Assembly (NCBI RefSeq): GCF_014648395.1 | Contig: NZ_BMRA01000008.1 | Location: forward strand, 62,001-126,000 | Reading direction: 5' to 3' | Length of the DNA stretch: 64,000 nt | Origin: Micromonospora fulviviridis | Lineage (GTDB): Bacteria; Actinomycetota; Actinomycetes; Mycobacteriales; Micromonosporaceae | Part shown: positions 25,072-34,814 of the stretch, in pieces | How the letters are laid out: each line of letters begins with the position of its first letter | How positions within the stretch are numbered: position 1 is the stretch's first letter | The notes under the pieces: generated by a model | Databases searched by the model: none | Told to the model about the DNA's origin: nothing | The model's input: the letters and a program-made list of their open reading frames with translations, nothing else | Position numbers and translations under genes: made by a program

Positions 25072-26184
25072 CTAACGGCCCACGTGCTCGGCCACGAACG
25101 CGGCCAGCTCACCCGGGGTCATCGCGCCGACGGCCGCGCCCACGTCGGCCAGCTTCTGCGCGGTGGCCCGGTCGTACGCCGGGTTGGCCTTTTCGTCCAG
25201 CGCAGCCAGCCCGAGCACGTGGGTGCCCTGCTCGACGAGCTGCTTCACGGCGCGCACCAGGTGCGCCTCGCTGCCGCCCTCATAGAAGTCGGTGACCAGC
25301 ACGACGATCGTGCGGCGCGGGTTCTCCACCAGCTGCGCCCCGTACGCCACGGCCCGGGCGATGTCGGTGCCGCCGCCGAGCTGCACCTTCATGAGCAGCT
25401 CCACCGGGTCGTCCACGTCGCTGCTGAGGTCGACGACCTCGGTGTCGAAGGCCACCAGGTGGGTCCGGACGCCGGGCAGCCCCCACAGGCAGGCGGCGGT
25501 GACCGCGGCGTGGATCACCGAGCCGACCATCGAACCGGACTGGTCCACCAGCAGGATCACCTGCCAGCGGTCCAGGTGCCGCCGGGTCCGGGAGAAGAAG
25601 TGCGGGGTACGCACGTGCAGCCGGCGCTCGTCGGGACGCCAGTGGGCCAGGTTGGCGCGGATGGTGCGCCGCACGTCGAAGTTGCGGGCCTGCCGGAACC
25701 GGCTCGGCCGCCGCGCCCGCGCACCGGAGAACGACTGCCGCACCTCGCTGGCCATCCGCTCGACGAGCTGGCGTACCACCGCCTCGACCAGTCGGCGGGC
25801 CAGCCGCAGCACCTCCGGGTCCATCAGGTGCTTCGTGCGCAGCACCGCGCGCAGCAGCGCCGGGTTCGGCTCCACCCGGGCCAGCACCTGCGGATCGGTC
25901 ACCACGTCGTGGATCTCGTACCGTTCGACCGCGTCCCGTTCCAGCCGTTCCACCGTCTCCTTCGGGAACAGCCGGGTGATGCCGTCCAGCCAGTCCACCG
26001 TGGTGAGCAGCGACGGGCCGGAGCCGCCCCGGCGCACGTCGCGCCGGCTCAGTTCCTCGTCGCGGCCGTACAGCCAGTCCAGCGCGGCGTCCCGGCCGGC
26101 CGCCGCCCCGGACAGGCCGCCCAGGCAGTCCTGCGCCGCGTCGCCGAGCACGAGCCGCCAGCGCTCCAGCATCGGATCGGTCAC
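25072..26184 (-). CDS. vWA domain protein of the MoxR operon
   Basis: 370 aa. The C-terminal half is a von Willebrand factor A domain with an intact MIDAS (LLVDQSGSM, then a downstream Thr in GGGTDIARAV and Asp in VTDFYEGG). The N-terminal half (about residues 1-180) is helical and family-specific. vWA proteins pair with MoxR AAA+ ATPases as client adaptors. It corresponds to E. coli YehP. The GTG at 26184 (GGAAGGAG upstream) overlaps the preceding stop by 4 bases. Confidence 0.9.
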   Translation of the reverse strand: MTDPMLERWRLVLGDAAQDCLGGLSGAAAGRDAALDWLYGRDEELSRRDVRRGGSGPSLLTTVDWLDGITRLFPKETVERLERDAVERYEIHDVVTDPQVLARVEPNPALLRAVLRTKHLMDPEVLRLARRLVEAVVRQLVERMASEVRQSFSGARARRPSRFRQARNFDVRRTIRANLAHWRPDERRLHVRTPHFFSRTRRHLDRWQVILLVDQSGSMVGSVIHAAVTAACLWGLPGVRTHLVAFDTEVVDLSSDVDDPVELLMKVQLGGGTDIARAVAYGAQLVENPRRTIVVLVTDFYEGGSEAHLVRAVKQLVEQGTHVLGLAALDEKANPAYDRATAQKLADVGAAVGAMTPGELAAFVAEHVGR

Positions 26185-28475
26185 GCCGGTTCTCCTTCCC
26201 ACAGCCCTTCGCGGGCGAGCACCGCGTCGACCCGCGCGTCCAGCGCGCGAGTCGCGGCCACCAGCACCGGGTCGACGTCCAGCCGCAGCAGGTCACGGGC
26301 CGGCCCGTCGGCGCCGCGCAGCGCCAGCACGTGCCGGGCCACCGCCTCCCGCTCGCGCGGCGGGAACCAGCCGAAGGCCTGCCGCAGCGCGGGCAGCGCG
26401 ACCAGGAAGTCGTGCGCGTCCATCGCCGCGAGCAGATCGTCGAGGACGCCGAGCAGCGCCGCGTCCCCGGCGACCACCTCCTCCCGGGCCAGGGCGAACA
26501 GGCCGGAGAGCCAGTCGCCGAGGGTGCCCGGGGCGGCCACCGCCCGGACCGCCCGGCCGGCATCCGCGGTGGCGCCGAGCGACCAGCGCAGGCCGAGGGC
26601 CGCGCCGCGCAGGTCCGGCGGGGCGGCCGGGTCGGCGGCGACCCGCCCGGCCACCGCCAGCGCGGCCTCCGGGTCGAGGCCCAGCGCGGGACCGGCGTAC
26701 CGGAGCGCGTCGCGGACCGCCACCAGCGCGGCCAGCCGGCCCCGGTCGGCGGGGGCGGTGGCGGCACGGACGCCCTCGACGAGCCAGAGCGCCCGGCGGA
26801 CCGCCGCCGCGATCAACGCGCCGAGCGGGGCCGCGCCCGCGCTGCCGAGCAGCCCGTCGTGCCGCCACAGGCCGAGCGCCACCGCCAGGGCCCGGCCCAG
26901 CGCCCCCAGGTCGGTGACCGTGCCGGTGGCCCGGGCGATCGCGGCGAGCGCCCGCGCCGAGTGCTCACGGAGCCCGGCCAGCGCGGTGTCGAAGAGCAGC
27001 GTGGCCAGGCCGTCCACGTCGCCGCCGAGCAGCACGACGCGCTCCTCGACCACGGCGGTCACCGCGTCCAGGACGGTCGGGCCGTACCCGCCGGCCTCGA
27101 TGATCCGGGCCAGCCGGTCCGGAGCCGGGCCGGACGACCACCGCTCGCTGAGCACCGCGTCGGCGCCCACCCGGGGCCCACTGTCCCGCCGGTGGCCGGG
27201 AACGTCCAGCAGCCGCAGGCGGTGCAGCAGGCGGCTGCGCGCCAGGTCGGCCGGGACGGTCAGGTCCAGCTCGACCACGTCGGCCGGGCCGACGCGGTGC
27301 CGGTCCAGCTCGGCGTCGACGTCGTGCACCAGCGGCGGCAGCGGCGTGTCCGGGTGCAGCCGGCCGACCCGGTCGCCGCTGAGCGCGGCCACCATCTCCA
27401 CCACCGCCGGGTGGGTGCCGGCGGCCAGCCGGCCCCGCGACGCCCACGGCAGCGGCTGGTCGAGGGCGTCGCCGACCAGGGCGGAGACCAGGCCGTCGAG
27501 CACGTCGACCCGGCCCGGGTGGGCGTGGCCCCGCAGCCGGGCCAGCCCGCCGGCCATGGTCCGGGCGGCGATCAGGTCGGCGGTGGAGACCGGCTGCCGG
27601 CGGGCCCGCAGCCGGGCCGCCACCGACTCCGTGAGGGCCTCCGCCGCCCGCTGTGGGCCGTCCTCCCAGACCCGCTGGTAGTAGCCCGGGGAGGGCATCC
27701 CGGACTGGTAGCCGTCGAAGGCGTCCAGCCGCTTGAACGAGTACGGCACGAGATAGCTGCCGGCCACCGCGTCGGGCTCCGGCTCCGGCACCGCCGGCCA
27801 GCTCTCGTCCTCCGGTCCGGCGGCCACCAGACGCACCAGCGCCGGGCGGTGGAAACCGCCGGTGACGACCAGCACCGGCCGGCCACCGGCGCGGGCGCGG
27901 GCCGCCCGCACCCAGCGGGCCATGTACGCCTCCCGGGCCGTGTCGTCCTCGCCCGCCGCCGACTCGCCGCGCAGCACGTCGAAGTACGCGGCCAGCCGCT
28001 CGGCGAGCCCGTCGTCGGAGCCGATCTCGAAGAGGTGGTCCCAGAGCGCGTCCACGTTGTCCACCGCCAGGGTGGCGCAGAGCCGGCGCACCGCCTCGGT
28101 GTACCGCTGGTCGGCGTCGGCGTACCGGTTGGCGCGGTGGGCGAACGCCGGGTGCCAGGCGGGCAGGTCGATGAAGCGGACCTGCGCCCCGGCGGCCCGC
28201 CCGGCCGTCAACGCCACCCACTCCGGGGAGTACGCGCAGAACGGGCTCCACGACGCGTGCCGCCGGCCGGCGTCCCGGTACGCGGTGAACACCGCGATCG
28301 GCAGCTCGTGGTCGAGCAGCAGCTCGTCCAGCCGCCCGTTGAGGTCGGCCGGCCCCTCCACCAGCACGTACGCCGGGCGCAGCGCGGTCACGGTGGCCGC
28401 CACCAGCCGGGCGCAGGCCGGGCTGTGGTGACGGACCCCGAGGAAGGTGAGGCCGTCCGGCGCGTCGCCCGCCAT
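26181..28475 (-). CDS. DUF5682 family protein
   Basis: 764 aa. It begins LTFLGVRHHSPACARLV, followed by AYVLVEGPADLNGRLDEL, AVFTAYRD, FIDLPAWHPAF and VVTGGFHRPAL. This N-terminal half recalls TraB/erythromycin-esterase-like folds, with buried His and Glu residues (RHHSP, EGP). The C-terminal half is alpha-helical. Biochemical function is unknown. It corresponds to E. coli YehM. Its ATG overlaps the ATPase stop by one base, and its stop overlaps the vWA start. Confidence 0.85.
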   Translation of the reverse strand: MAGDAPDGLTFLGVRHHSPACARLVAATVTALRPAYVLVEGPADLNGRLDELLLDHELPIAVFTAYRDAGRRHASWSPFCAYSPEWVALTAGRAAGAQVRFIDLPAWHPAFAHRANRYADADQRYTEAVRRLCATLAVDNVDALWDHLFEIGSDDGLAERLAAYFDVLRGESAAGEDDTAREAYMARWVRAARARAGGRPVLVVTGGFHRPALVRLVAAGPEDESWPAVPEPEPDAVAGSYLVPYSFKRLDAFDGYQSGMPSPGYYQRVWEDGPQRAAEALTESVAARLRARRQPVSTADLIAARTMAGGLARLRGHAHPGRVDVLDGLVSALVGDALDQPLPWASRGRLAAGTHPAVVEMVAALSGDRVGRLHPDTPLPPLVHDVDAELDRHRVGPADVVELDLTVPADLARSRLLHRLRLLDVPGHRRDSGPRVGADAVLSERWSSGPAPDRLARIIEAGGYGPTVLDAVTAVVEERVVLLGGDVDGLATLLFDTALAGLREHSARALAAIARATGTVTDLGALGRALAVALGLWRHDGLLGSAGAAPLGALIAAAVRRALWLVEGVRAATAPADRGRLAALVAVRDALRYAGPALGLDPEAALAVAGRVAADPAAPPDLRGAALGLRWSLGATADAGRAVRAVAAPGTLGDWLSGLFALAREEVVAGDAALLGVLDDLLAAMDAHDFLVALPALRQAFGWFPPREREAVARHVLALRGADGPARDLLRLDVDPVLVAATRALDARVDAVLAREGLWEGEPA

Positions 28476-29578
28476 CAGCCGGGCAGCAGGTGCCGGGCGT
28501 CGTGCAACGCCTGCCACTGCGCGCCCGAGCGCCGGGACACCTGCTGCTCCAGGTAGCGGCGCAGCCGGGCCAGGTCCTCCGCGTCGTCCTTGGCGGCGGT
28601 GCCGGCCAGGCACGCCACCACGTCGGCGGCGTCGCCGGCCGCACCGCGCAGGAACCAGCCGCGCAGCCCGACGGCGTGCGCCACCGAGACGGCCTCCGCG
28701 GTGCTCATCACCGACGACAGGCGCTCCATCGCGTCCCCGCGCTCGGTGATCCCGGTACGCAGTTCGCGGAACGTGGTGACCAGCACCTCCAGCAGGTCGC
28801 GGCGCGGCGGCACGGTCACCCCGGAGCGGCGCAGCAGCTCGCCGGCCTCCGCCTCGACCAGTTCCAGCTCGGTAGCCAGGTCGGGGATCGGGAAGACCGT
28901 CTCGAAGTTGAAGCGCCGCTTCAGCGCGGCGCTCATCTCGTTGACGCCCCGGTCCCGGGTGTTCGCGGTGGCGATCACGTTGAACCCCTCGCGGGCGAAC
29001 ACCATCGCGTCGCTGCCCGGCAGCTCCGGGATGGCGAGCACCCGGTCCGACAGCGGGGAGAGCAGGCAGTCCTGCACCTCCAGGGGGCAGCGGGTGATCT
29101 CCTCGAAGCGGACCACCCGCCCCTGCGCCATGCCGCGCAGCAGGGGCGCCGGCACCAGCGCCCGCGGCGACGGGCCGTCGGCCACCAGCAGGGCGTAGTT
29201 CCAGGAGTAGCGGATCTGGTCCTCGGTGGTGGCGGCACCGCCCTGGATGGTCAACGTGGAGTCGCCGCTGATCGCGGCCGCCAGCAGCTCGGACAGCAGC
29301 GACTTCGCGGTGCCCGGCTCGCCGACCAGCATCAGCCCCCGACTGGTGGCCAGCGCCACCAGGGCCCGGTCGATCAGCGACGGGTCGCCGACGAACTTGC
29401 GCCGGATCCCGGCAGCGGGATCGCCGAGGATGAACCGGCGGGCGGCCCGCAGGCTGAGCGCCCAGCCCGGCGGGCGGGGATCACTGTCGTCGGCGGCCAG
29501 CTTCGCCAGCTCGTCGGCGTAACGCACCTCGGCCGGGGGCCGCTGGGCGCGCTCGGCGGTGGGGTCGAGCGTGGTCAC
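28475..29578 (-). CDS. MoxR-family AAA+ ATPase
   Basis: 367 aa. Walker A GEPGTAKSLLSELL (about residues 86-99), a Walker B-like segment VVRFEEITRC, sensor 1 VIATANTRDRGVNEM and the arginine-finger region SAALKRRFNFETV. MoxR ATPases work as chaperones that remodel or insert cofactors into partner complexes, usually with a vWA protein. It corresponds to E. coli YehL. The GTG start overlaps the stop of the WGR-DUF4132 gene (GTGA). Confidence 0.93.
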   Translation of the reverse strand: MTTLDPTAERAQRPPAEVRYADELAKLAADDSDPRPPGWALSLRAARRFILGDPAAGIRRKFVGDPSLIDRALVALATSRGLMLVGEPGTAKSLLSELLAAAISGDSTLTIQGGAATTEDQIRYSWNYALLVADGPSPRALVPAPLLRGMAQGRVVRFEEITRCPLEVQDCLLSPLSDRVLAIPELPGSDAMVFAREGFNVIATANTRDRGVNEMSAALKRRFNFETVFPIPDLATELELVEAEAGELLRRSGVTVPPRRDLLEVLVTTFRELRTGITERGDAMERLSSVMSTAEAVSVAHAVGLRGWFLRGAAGDAADVVACLAGTAAKDDAEDLARLRRYLEQQVSRRSGAQWQALHDARHLLPG

Positions 29579-32500
29579 CGGGTCACCTCCGCCAGATCGC
29601 GCAGCACCTCGGAGACGGTGACGTCGTCCAGGTCGCCGAAGCGGACCTTGCCGTCACGGCCGTACCAGTCGCCCTCGGGACGGTCGTTGACCCAGATCGC
29701 GTTGATCTTCTGGTCGGGGAACATGTCCACCACGCCGACGGCGATGCCCGGATCGAGGTCGATCACCAGCGCGCGGCCGCCGGGCAGTTCCCGTTCCAGC
29801 CAGCCCTGCATGCCCGCGTCCTGGGGCGCGCCGCGCCGCCACCCCCGCCGTTCCAGGCTGAGCAGCCGGCCCGCCGGCACCGCGACACCCATGTGCCGGT
29901 GCAGCAGCCGCTCGTCCCGCTCGGCCTCGGTGAGCCGGTGCACCTCGCGGCCGAGCTGGGCGAAGGGCTGCAGGATCTCGTAGTCGGCGAACAGCTCCGC
30001 CCAGGCCGGCACGGCGGCGCCGAGGTGCAGCGGGTGCGCGATCGTGACGACCGCGTCGTCCGGCAGCACGTACGTCTCGTCGTCGACGTCGGCGAGGGTG
30101 CGGTCCTCGGCGACCCGGAACGCCGTGACCACCGCGCCGGAGGCGTCCAGGGTCGCCCAGACCAGCCGCCGGACGACGTGCCAGAGCAGCGGGTGCTCCA
30201 GGAAGTAGCGGCGAAAGTCAGCGGCCGCCCAGCTCCGCCCGGCCACCATGGCCGCCTCGAAGCGGCGGATCTGGTCGGCCGCGAGGGTACGGACGTCCTT
30301 CTTCAACCCGACGAACCGCTGGTACGCGGCCGGTGCGAGCGCCTGGTCGTCGCGGACGCCCGGCTTGGGCAGGTCCTTGCGGCGGGCCCCGGTACCGTCC
30401 ACCACGTACGGCTTGAGCTGCTCGTCGAAGCCGACGGTGAACCGGCGCGGGCCGTAGTCGAGGGTCAGGCTGCCGTCGGCGTCCAGCCCCAGGTCGGGCA
30501 CCAGGCGGTCGCCGAGCTGCTCGGAGTCCAGGCCCAGCCCGGCGGCCACCTCGGTGACCTTCTGCGCCGCCCGCTCCCGCAACCCGCGGAACTTCACCTT
30601 CTGCGAGATGCCGTACAGGTGCATCAGCGCCACGTCGGTGCCGATGGCGGCGAGCACCTCCAGGCCGGTGACCGCCCGGGCGTGCCCGCCCTCGCCGGGC
30701 CAGGCCCGGACCAGCGGGGCGAGCCGGCGGGCGGTGCCGTCGTCGCCGACCAGGCCGAGCGCCGTGAACGCCCAGCTCTCCTTCGACGGGGCGCCGGCCG
30801 CCTGCCAGCGCTCGAAGAGCGCCCAGGCGAACTCGGCCAGCGAGAGCGGATCGCACGCCTCGCGGGCGAGCTCCACCCCCGGGTAGGCCTCCCCCGGCTT
30901 GGAGAGTGCGAGCATGGTGCAGAGGTGCCGCAGCGCGTCGACGGGCAGCGCCGCCGAGCGGTCGCGCAGCAGCACCGGCGGCAGCAGCACCGGATCCAGC
31001 CACTGCGGCAGGGCCGGCATCCGGGCAGGCAGCTGCTCCAGCGGGTCGGCGTCGAGCACCGCCGTCGCCGCGACCAGGGCCTCCTCGCCGTACTCGCGGG
31101 CCGCGGCGAGGACCAGGTCCCGGTGCTCGCCGGCGACCAGGCGCAGGGCCCGCTCGGCGGCGCGCCGACGCGGCCCGGGCTCGCCGACCGCGGCCGGCAG
31201 CAGCGCCCGCGCGGCGACGGACGGGTGCCGCCGCAGCCACGCCAGGGCGGTGGACCGGACCGACTTGAGCCGGTCGAACCAGTCGGCCATCAGCTCTGCC
31301 ACGTCGCCGTCGGCGACCGGCAGCAGCACCTCGCCCGCACTCTGCGGCGTCGAGCGGGCCAGGTGCAGCGCGGCCGGCACCGCGTCGAGCTCGTACCGGC
31401 CGACCAGGCGGCGCAGCCACTGGTCGGCGCACCAGCTCTCCGTCGGCCGCCACCCGGGCAGCAACGGCCGGGCCAGCTCCTCGCTGGCCCGGACGAAGAA
31501 GTGGACGCCCTCGTAGTCCCGGGCTGTCCCGGCGGCCACCCGCGTGGCGACCACCGTCAGGTCGTCACCGTGCCAGTAGCCCGACCACCCCGGCACGATC
31601 GCCGCCCAGCGCTCCCGCTCGCCCGGCTGCCAGGCCAGGGCGGTACCGCCGGGGCGGGTCAGGCCGGTCACCACCGGGGGCGCCGCCCGCCGGCGCTTCG
31701 CCAGCCAGGGCGGGCTGACCAGCACCGGTGGCAGCCGGTCCGGCCCCGCGACCGGGACGGCCGCGTCCTCACCGGTGACCCGCTCGACCCGCTCCCGCTC
31801 CGCCGGGTCGAGCCCGGGCAGCGCGACCTCGACCGCGGCCGGGTTGGTCAGCACGTGCCCGCGCAGCAGCGCGGCGGCCTCCCGACCGGCGGCGGTACGC
31901 TCGCCGGCCGCCCGGGCCAGCAGGCTTACCCCGCGCACCGGGAAGCGGCGGAGCATCTCCAGCACGCCGGCCTGCACGTACTTGCGGTCGAGGCGGGCCA
32001 GCAGCAGGGTCATCGCCTCGTCGGTGGGCAGCGCCGCCAGCAGCGACACCAGCCGCTGCTGCCCCTCGGCGGCGATGCCCTCGCGGTCGAACCACTCGAC
32101 CAGCAGCGGCGCGATCGCCGGGCCGATCGCGGCGGCGCCGGTGATCACCACGGCCGGGTCGTACATGAGCGAGTAGACGGAGAGGTGACCGACCAGGGTG
32201 GCGAACCGCTCGGCGTCGTCGACCGCGCAGAGCAGCAGCTCGACCAGCAGCCAGTCGGGGCTGCGGTCCACGGCGGCCACGTCATCGGTGACCCAGTCCC
32301 GCTCGGTCGGCAGGAGGAAGGAGGTGACCACCCGCGCCGGCAGCGGCCCGGACCGGTACCCGGCCAGGGCGGTGCGGGCGGCGGCGTACTCCTCATCGGT
32401 AGCGGCGGCGAGATGGGCGCGGACCCGGCGCAGCACGTTCAGCCGGAGGTTCCGGTAGCCCCACTCGGCCTTGTCGGTGCGCGCCCGGCGCAGCCCACCG

Positions 32501-33165
32501 GTGCCGGCGTGGCCCGCGCCGACGGTGACGGTGGCGTGCTCGGCCAGGGCCGTCGCGGCACCGGCCGGGCCGAGTTCGGCGACCAGCAGGTCGGCGATCG
32601 CCTGCCCGTGCCGGTCGCGGTCGCGCCAGTCGACCACCGCCGCGGCGGCCACCACCAGCGCGGCCGCGCCCAGCGGGGTCGGGTCACCGGCCAGGTACCC
32701 GCGCAGCGCCGCGCTCAGCTCCGGATCCTCACCGTGCCGGGCCACCGCCTCCAACTCGGCGGCCGCCGGCGCCAGCACCTTCCGCCCGGCACGCGCCGTG
32801 TCGGCGCCCGGCAGCGTCGGACCGGTCACCCCGCCGCGGCGCGGGACCAGCAGCCGCCGCCAGCCGGCCGGCACCACGAACGTCTCCTCGTCCGGCAGCT
32901 CACCGGCGGCCGGGGCGGGCGGCCCGGCCGGCTCGGCGGTGGCCGTGGAGGCGGCCGCGGTGCCGGACTCGACGTATCCCTTGCGGAGCTTCTCGGCGAC
33001 CAGCCGGTCGGCGTGCGCGGCGGCCTCGGCGGCGGTGCCGAACTCCCGGGCCTGGGTGCGCCCCTCGGCGCCGGTCCGTCCGTAGCGGACGGTCACCGTG
33101 CTGCCGGTCTGGTCCACCTCCCAGAACTTGGCCGCGTTACCGCTGACGAAGTCGAATCTGCGCAC
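29575..33165 (-). CDS. WGR and DUF4132 domain protein (MolR/YehI-like)
   Basis: 1196 aa, the largest gene in the window. Residues 1-70 form a WGR domain (KFWEVDQTGSTVTVRYGRTG, TAAEAAAHADRLVAEKLRKGY), a nucleic-acid-associated module also found in PARPs. The rest is a long helical-repeat region ending in a DUF4132 domain (ADQIRRFEAAMVAGRSWAA, WATLDASGAVVTAFRVAEDR, GDWYGRDGKVRFGDLDDVTV). It matches the architecture of E. coli YehI/MolR. GTG start with AAGGAG five bases upstream; first gene of the operon. The role of the family is not established. Confidence 0.9.
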   Translation of the reverse strand: MRRFDFVSGNAAKFWEVDQTGSTVTVRYGRTGAEGRTQAREFGTAAEAAAHADRLVAEKLRKGYVESGTAAASTATAEPAGPPAPAAGELPDEETFVVPAGWRRLLVPRRGGVTGPTLPGADTARAGRKVLAPAAAELEAVARHGEDPELSAALRGYLAGDPTPLGAAALVVAAAAVVDWRDRDRHGQAIADLLVAELGPAGAATALAEHATVTVGAGHAGTGGLRRARTDKAEWGYRNLRLNVLRRVRAHLAAATDEEYAAARTALAGYRSGPLPARVVTSFLLPTERDWVTDDVAAVDRSPDWLLVELLLCAVDDAERFATLVGHLSVYSLMYDPAVVITGAAAIGPAIAPLLVEWFDREGIAAEGQQRLVSLLAALPTDEAMTLLLARLDRKYVQAGVLEMLRRFPVRGVSLLARAAGERTAAGREAAALLRGHVLTNPAAVEVALPGLDPAERERVERVTGEDAAVPVAGPDRLPPVLVSPPWLAKRRRAAPPVVTGLTRPGGTALAWQPGERERWAAIVPGWSGYWHGDDLTVVATRVAAGTARDYEGVHFFVRASEELARPLLPGWRPTESWCADQWLRRLVGRYELDAVPAALHLARSTPQSAGEVLLPVADGDVAELMADWFDRLKSVRSTALAWLRRHPSVAARALLPAAVGEPGPRRRAAERALRLVAGEHRDLVLAAAREYGEEALVAATAVLDADPLEQLPARMPALPQWLDPVLLPPVLLRDRSAALPVDALRHLCTMLALSKPGEAYPGVELAREACDPLSLAEFAWALFERWQAAGAPSKESWAFTALGLVGDDGTARRLAPLVRAWPGEGGHARAVTGLEVLAAIGTDVALMHLYGISQKVKFRGLRERAAQKVTEVAAGLGLDSEQLGDRLVPDLGLDADGSLTLDYGPRRFTVGFDEQLKPYVVDGTGARRKDLPKPGVRDDQALAPAAYQRFVGLKKDVRTLAADQIRRFEAAMVAGRSWAAADFRRYFLEHPLLWHVVRRLVWATLDASGAVVTAFRVAEDRTLADVDDETYVLPDDAVVTIAHPLHLGAAVPAWAELFADYEILQPFAQLGREVHRLTEAERDERLLHRHMGVAVPAGRLLSLERRGWRRGAPQDAGMQGWLERELPGGRALVIDLDPGIAVGVVDMFPDQKINAIWVNDRPEGDWYGRDGKVRFGDLDDVTVSEVLRDLAEVTR

Positions 33166-33235
33166 GCCGTCTCCTTGATCACCCGCAGTGTGCGGGGACC
33201 ATAACCGGCCCCACCGACAGCGCAGTGGACGGACG

Positions 33236-33565
33236 TCACGTGATCAGCAGGACCCCGACGACGATCAGCGGCACCGAGACGAACAGGAAGATGCCGACCC
33301 CGGTGAGCACCCGTCCCCCGCCGGCGTCCTCCCGCTCCGGAGCCAGGCCGAAGGTGGACCGGGCCGGCAGCATGCCGATCCGGCTCAGGGTCAGGTCACC
33401 GGTCATCCCGATCAGCGCGCCGACCAGCATGAACGCCACACCCAGCCGGTGGACGAAGTCGCCGCCGCTGAGCGCGACCCAGATGCCCACCGCGATCCCG
33501 ATCGTCACCACCGCGATCAGGAAGAGGACCAGAGCCTCCCGCAGACCCCTGATGACCGTCGCCAT
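33236..33565 (-). CDS. Small three-helix membrane protein
   Basis: 109 aa with three hydrophobic helices: ALVLFLIAVVTIGIAVGIWV, GVAFMLVGALIGMTGDL and GVGIFLFVSVPLIVVGVLLI. A polar loop lies between the second and third. ATG at 33565 with GGGGAGG upstream. No family recognised; membrane location is the only supported statement. Confidence 0.65.
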   Translation of the reverse strand: MATVIRGLREALVLFLIAVVTIGIAVGIWVALSGGDFVHRLGVAFMLVGALIGMTGDLTLSRIGMLPARSTFGLAPEREDAGGGRVLTGVGIFLFVSVPLIVVGVLLIT

Positions 33566-33667
33566 GCGTCGCCTCCCCGGCCACCGGGCCCACCCCGGTA
33601 CGCCGGACGACATTGTGCCCGGTCGATGCCACCCCGCGCCGCCCCGACGCACCCCGGACACGCCGGA

Positions 33668-33695
33668 GGCCGGGTGGGCGCACACCCACCCGGCC
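33668..33695 (-). terminator. Terminator after the 79-aa protein gene
   Basis: GGCCGGGTGGG (33668-33678) and its exact complement (33685-33695) with a 6-base loop lie 12 bases beyond the stop at 33708. Confidence 0.8.
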
Positions 33696-33707
33696 ACCGG
33701 CGTACGG

Positions 33708-33947
33708 TCAGCCGTTCTCCTTCTGGAACCGGTCCATGAGCATTTTCTTGCCCTGGTCGGCGGCCTTGCGGTTGTTCTCCTGGATCTTGCGGAACCAGGT
33801 GGCGAGCTCGGTGTCGCCCCGGTCCTGCGCGTCGGCGATGTACGTCTCCATCTGCCAGACGTGCTTGAGTGACATCTGCACCGCGTGGATCAGGTCGTAG
33901 TTCTTGTCCTTCACCGGGCTCATCGGCTCTCGGACCATCGTCGCCAC
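33708..33947 (-). CDS. Small conserved actinobacterial protein
   Basis: 79 aa, soluble, helical and charged: SPVKDKNYDLIHAVQMSL, QMETYIADAQDRGD, LATWFRKIQENNRK and KKMLMDRF. This type of small four-helix-like protein recurs in actinomycetes with no known function. The GTG start is 6 bases after GGGGAGG. Single gene followed by a strong terminator. Confidence 0.7.
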   Translation of the reverse strand: MATMVREPMSPVKDKNYDLIHAVQMSLKHVWQMETYIADAQDRGDTELATWFRKIQENNRKAADQGKKMLMDRFQKENG

Positions 33948-34082
33948 GGCACACCTCCCCTGTGTCGGCTTCCAGTAGCCGACGGCGCATACCCGTCCAG
34001 CCGCCGTTCACGCCCGCCGGTGCACCAGGCCGCCGCCGACCCGCACGGTTACCCGCCGGACGGCCCGGGTACCGGAGGCCGC

Positions 34083-34814
34083 ATGGCGGAACTGGCAGCG
34101 CTCTGGATCGTCCGGCACGGCGAGAGCACGGCGAACGTCGCGGCGACGGCGGCCGAGGCGTCCGGCGCCGAGCTGATCGACCTGACCCACCGGGACGCCG
34201 ACGTGCCGCTGTCGCCCACCGGCGAGGAGCAGGCCCGGGCGACCGGCCGGTGGCTGGCCGGGCTGCCCGAGTCGCGGCGGCCGGACGTGGCCGTGGTGTC
34301 GCCGTACCTGCGGGCGGTGCGCACCGCCGAGCTGGCCCTCGCCGGCACCGGCGTGCCGGCCAGCCGGGACGAGCGGCTGCGCGACCGGGAGCTGGGCATC
34401 CTCGACGGGTTGACCGGCCACGGGGTCCAGCGGCAGTACCCCGACGAGGCGGCGCGCCGGGCCCGGCTCGGCAAGTTCTACTACCGGCCGCCCGGCGGCG
34501 AGTCCTGGACCGACGTGGCGCTGCGGCTGCGCGCCCTCCTCGGCGACCTGCGCCGGGACCACGCCGGCGGCCGGGTGCTGCTGTTCGGCCACGACGCGCT
34601 GGTCTTCCTGCTGCGTTACCTGGTGGAAGGGCTCACCGAGGAGGAGCTGATGGCGCTCACCCGGGAGTACGTGATCGCCAACTGCTCGGTCACCGGCTGG
34701 TCGGCCGACGCCGCCGGCCGGCTGACCCCGGACGTGTTCAACGACGTCGCCCACCTGCACCGGCAGGGGGCGCGGCCGACCAGGGAGGACGAGATCCATG
34801 CCGAGCCGGTCTGA
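34083..34814 (+). CDS. Histidine phosphatase (phosphoglycerate mutase superfamily)
   Basis: 243 aa. The RHG motif WIVRHGESTAN sits at the N-terminus (His near residue 12), with a second catalytic His in LLFGHDALVFLL. DVPLSPTGEEQARATG and VVSPYLRAVRTAEL are typical. Small-molecule or sugar phosphatase of unknown substrate. It overlaps the next gene by 17 bases, so the two are cotranscribed and perhaps functionally linked to cofactor metabolism. Confidence 0.88.
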   Translation: MAELAALWIVRHGESTANVAATAAEASGAELIDLTHRDADVPLSPTGEEQARATGRWLAGLPESRRPDVAVVSPYLRAVRTAELALAGTGVPASRDERLRDRELGILDGLTGHGVQRQYPDEAARRARLGKFYYRPPGGESWTDVALRLRALLGDLRRDHAGGRVLLFGHDALVFLLRYLVEGLTEEELMALTREYVIANCSVTGWSADAAGRLTPDVFNDVAHLHRQGARPTREDEIHAEPV

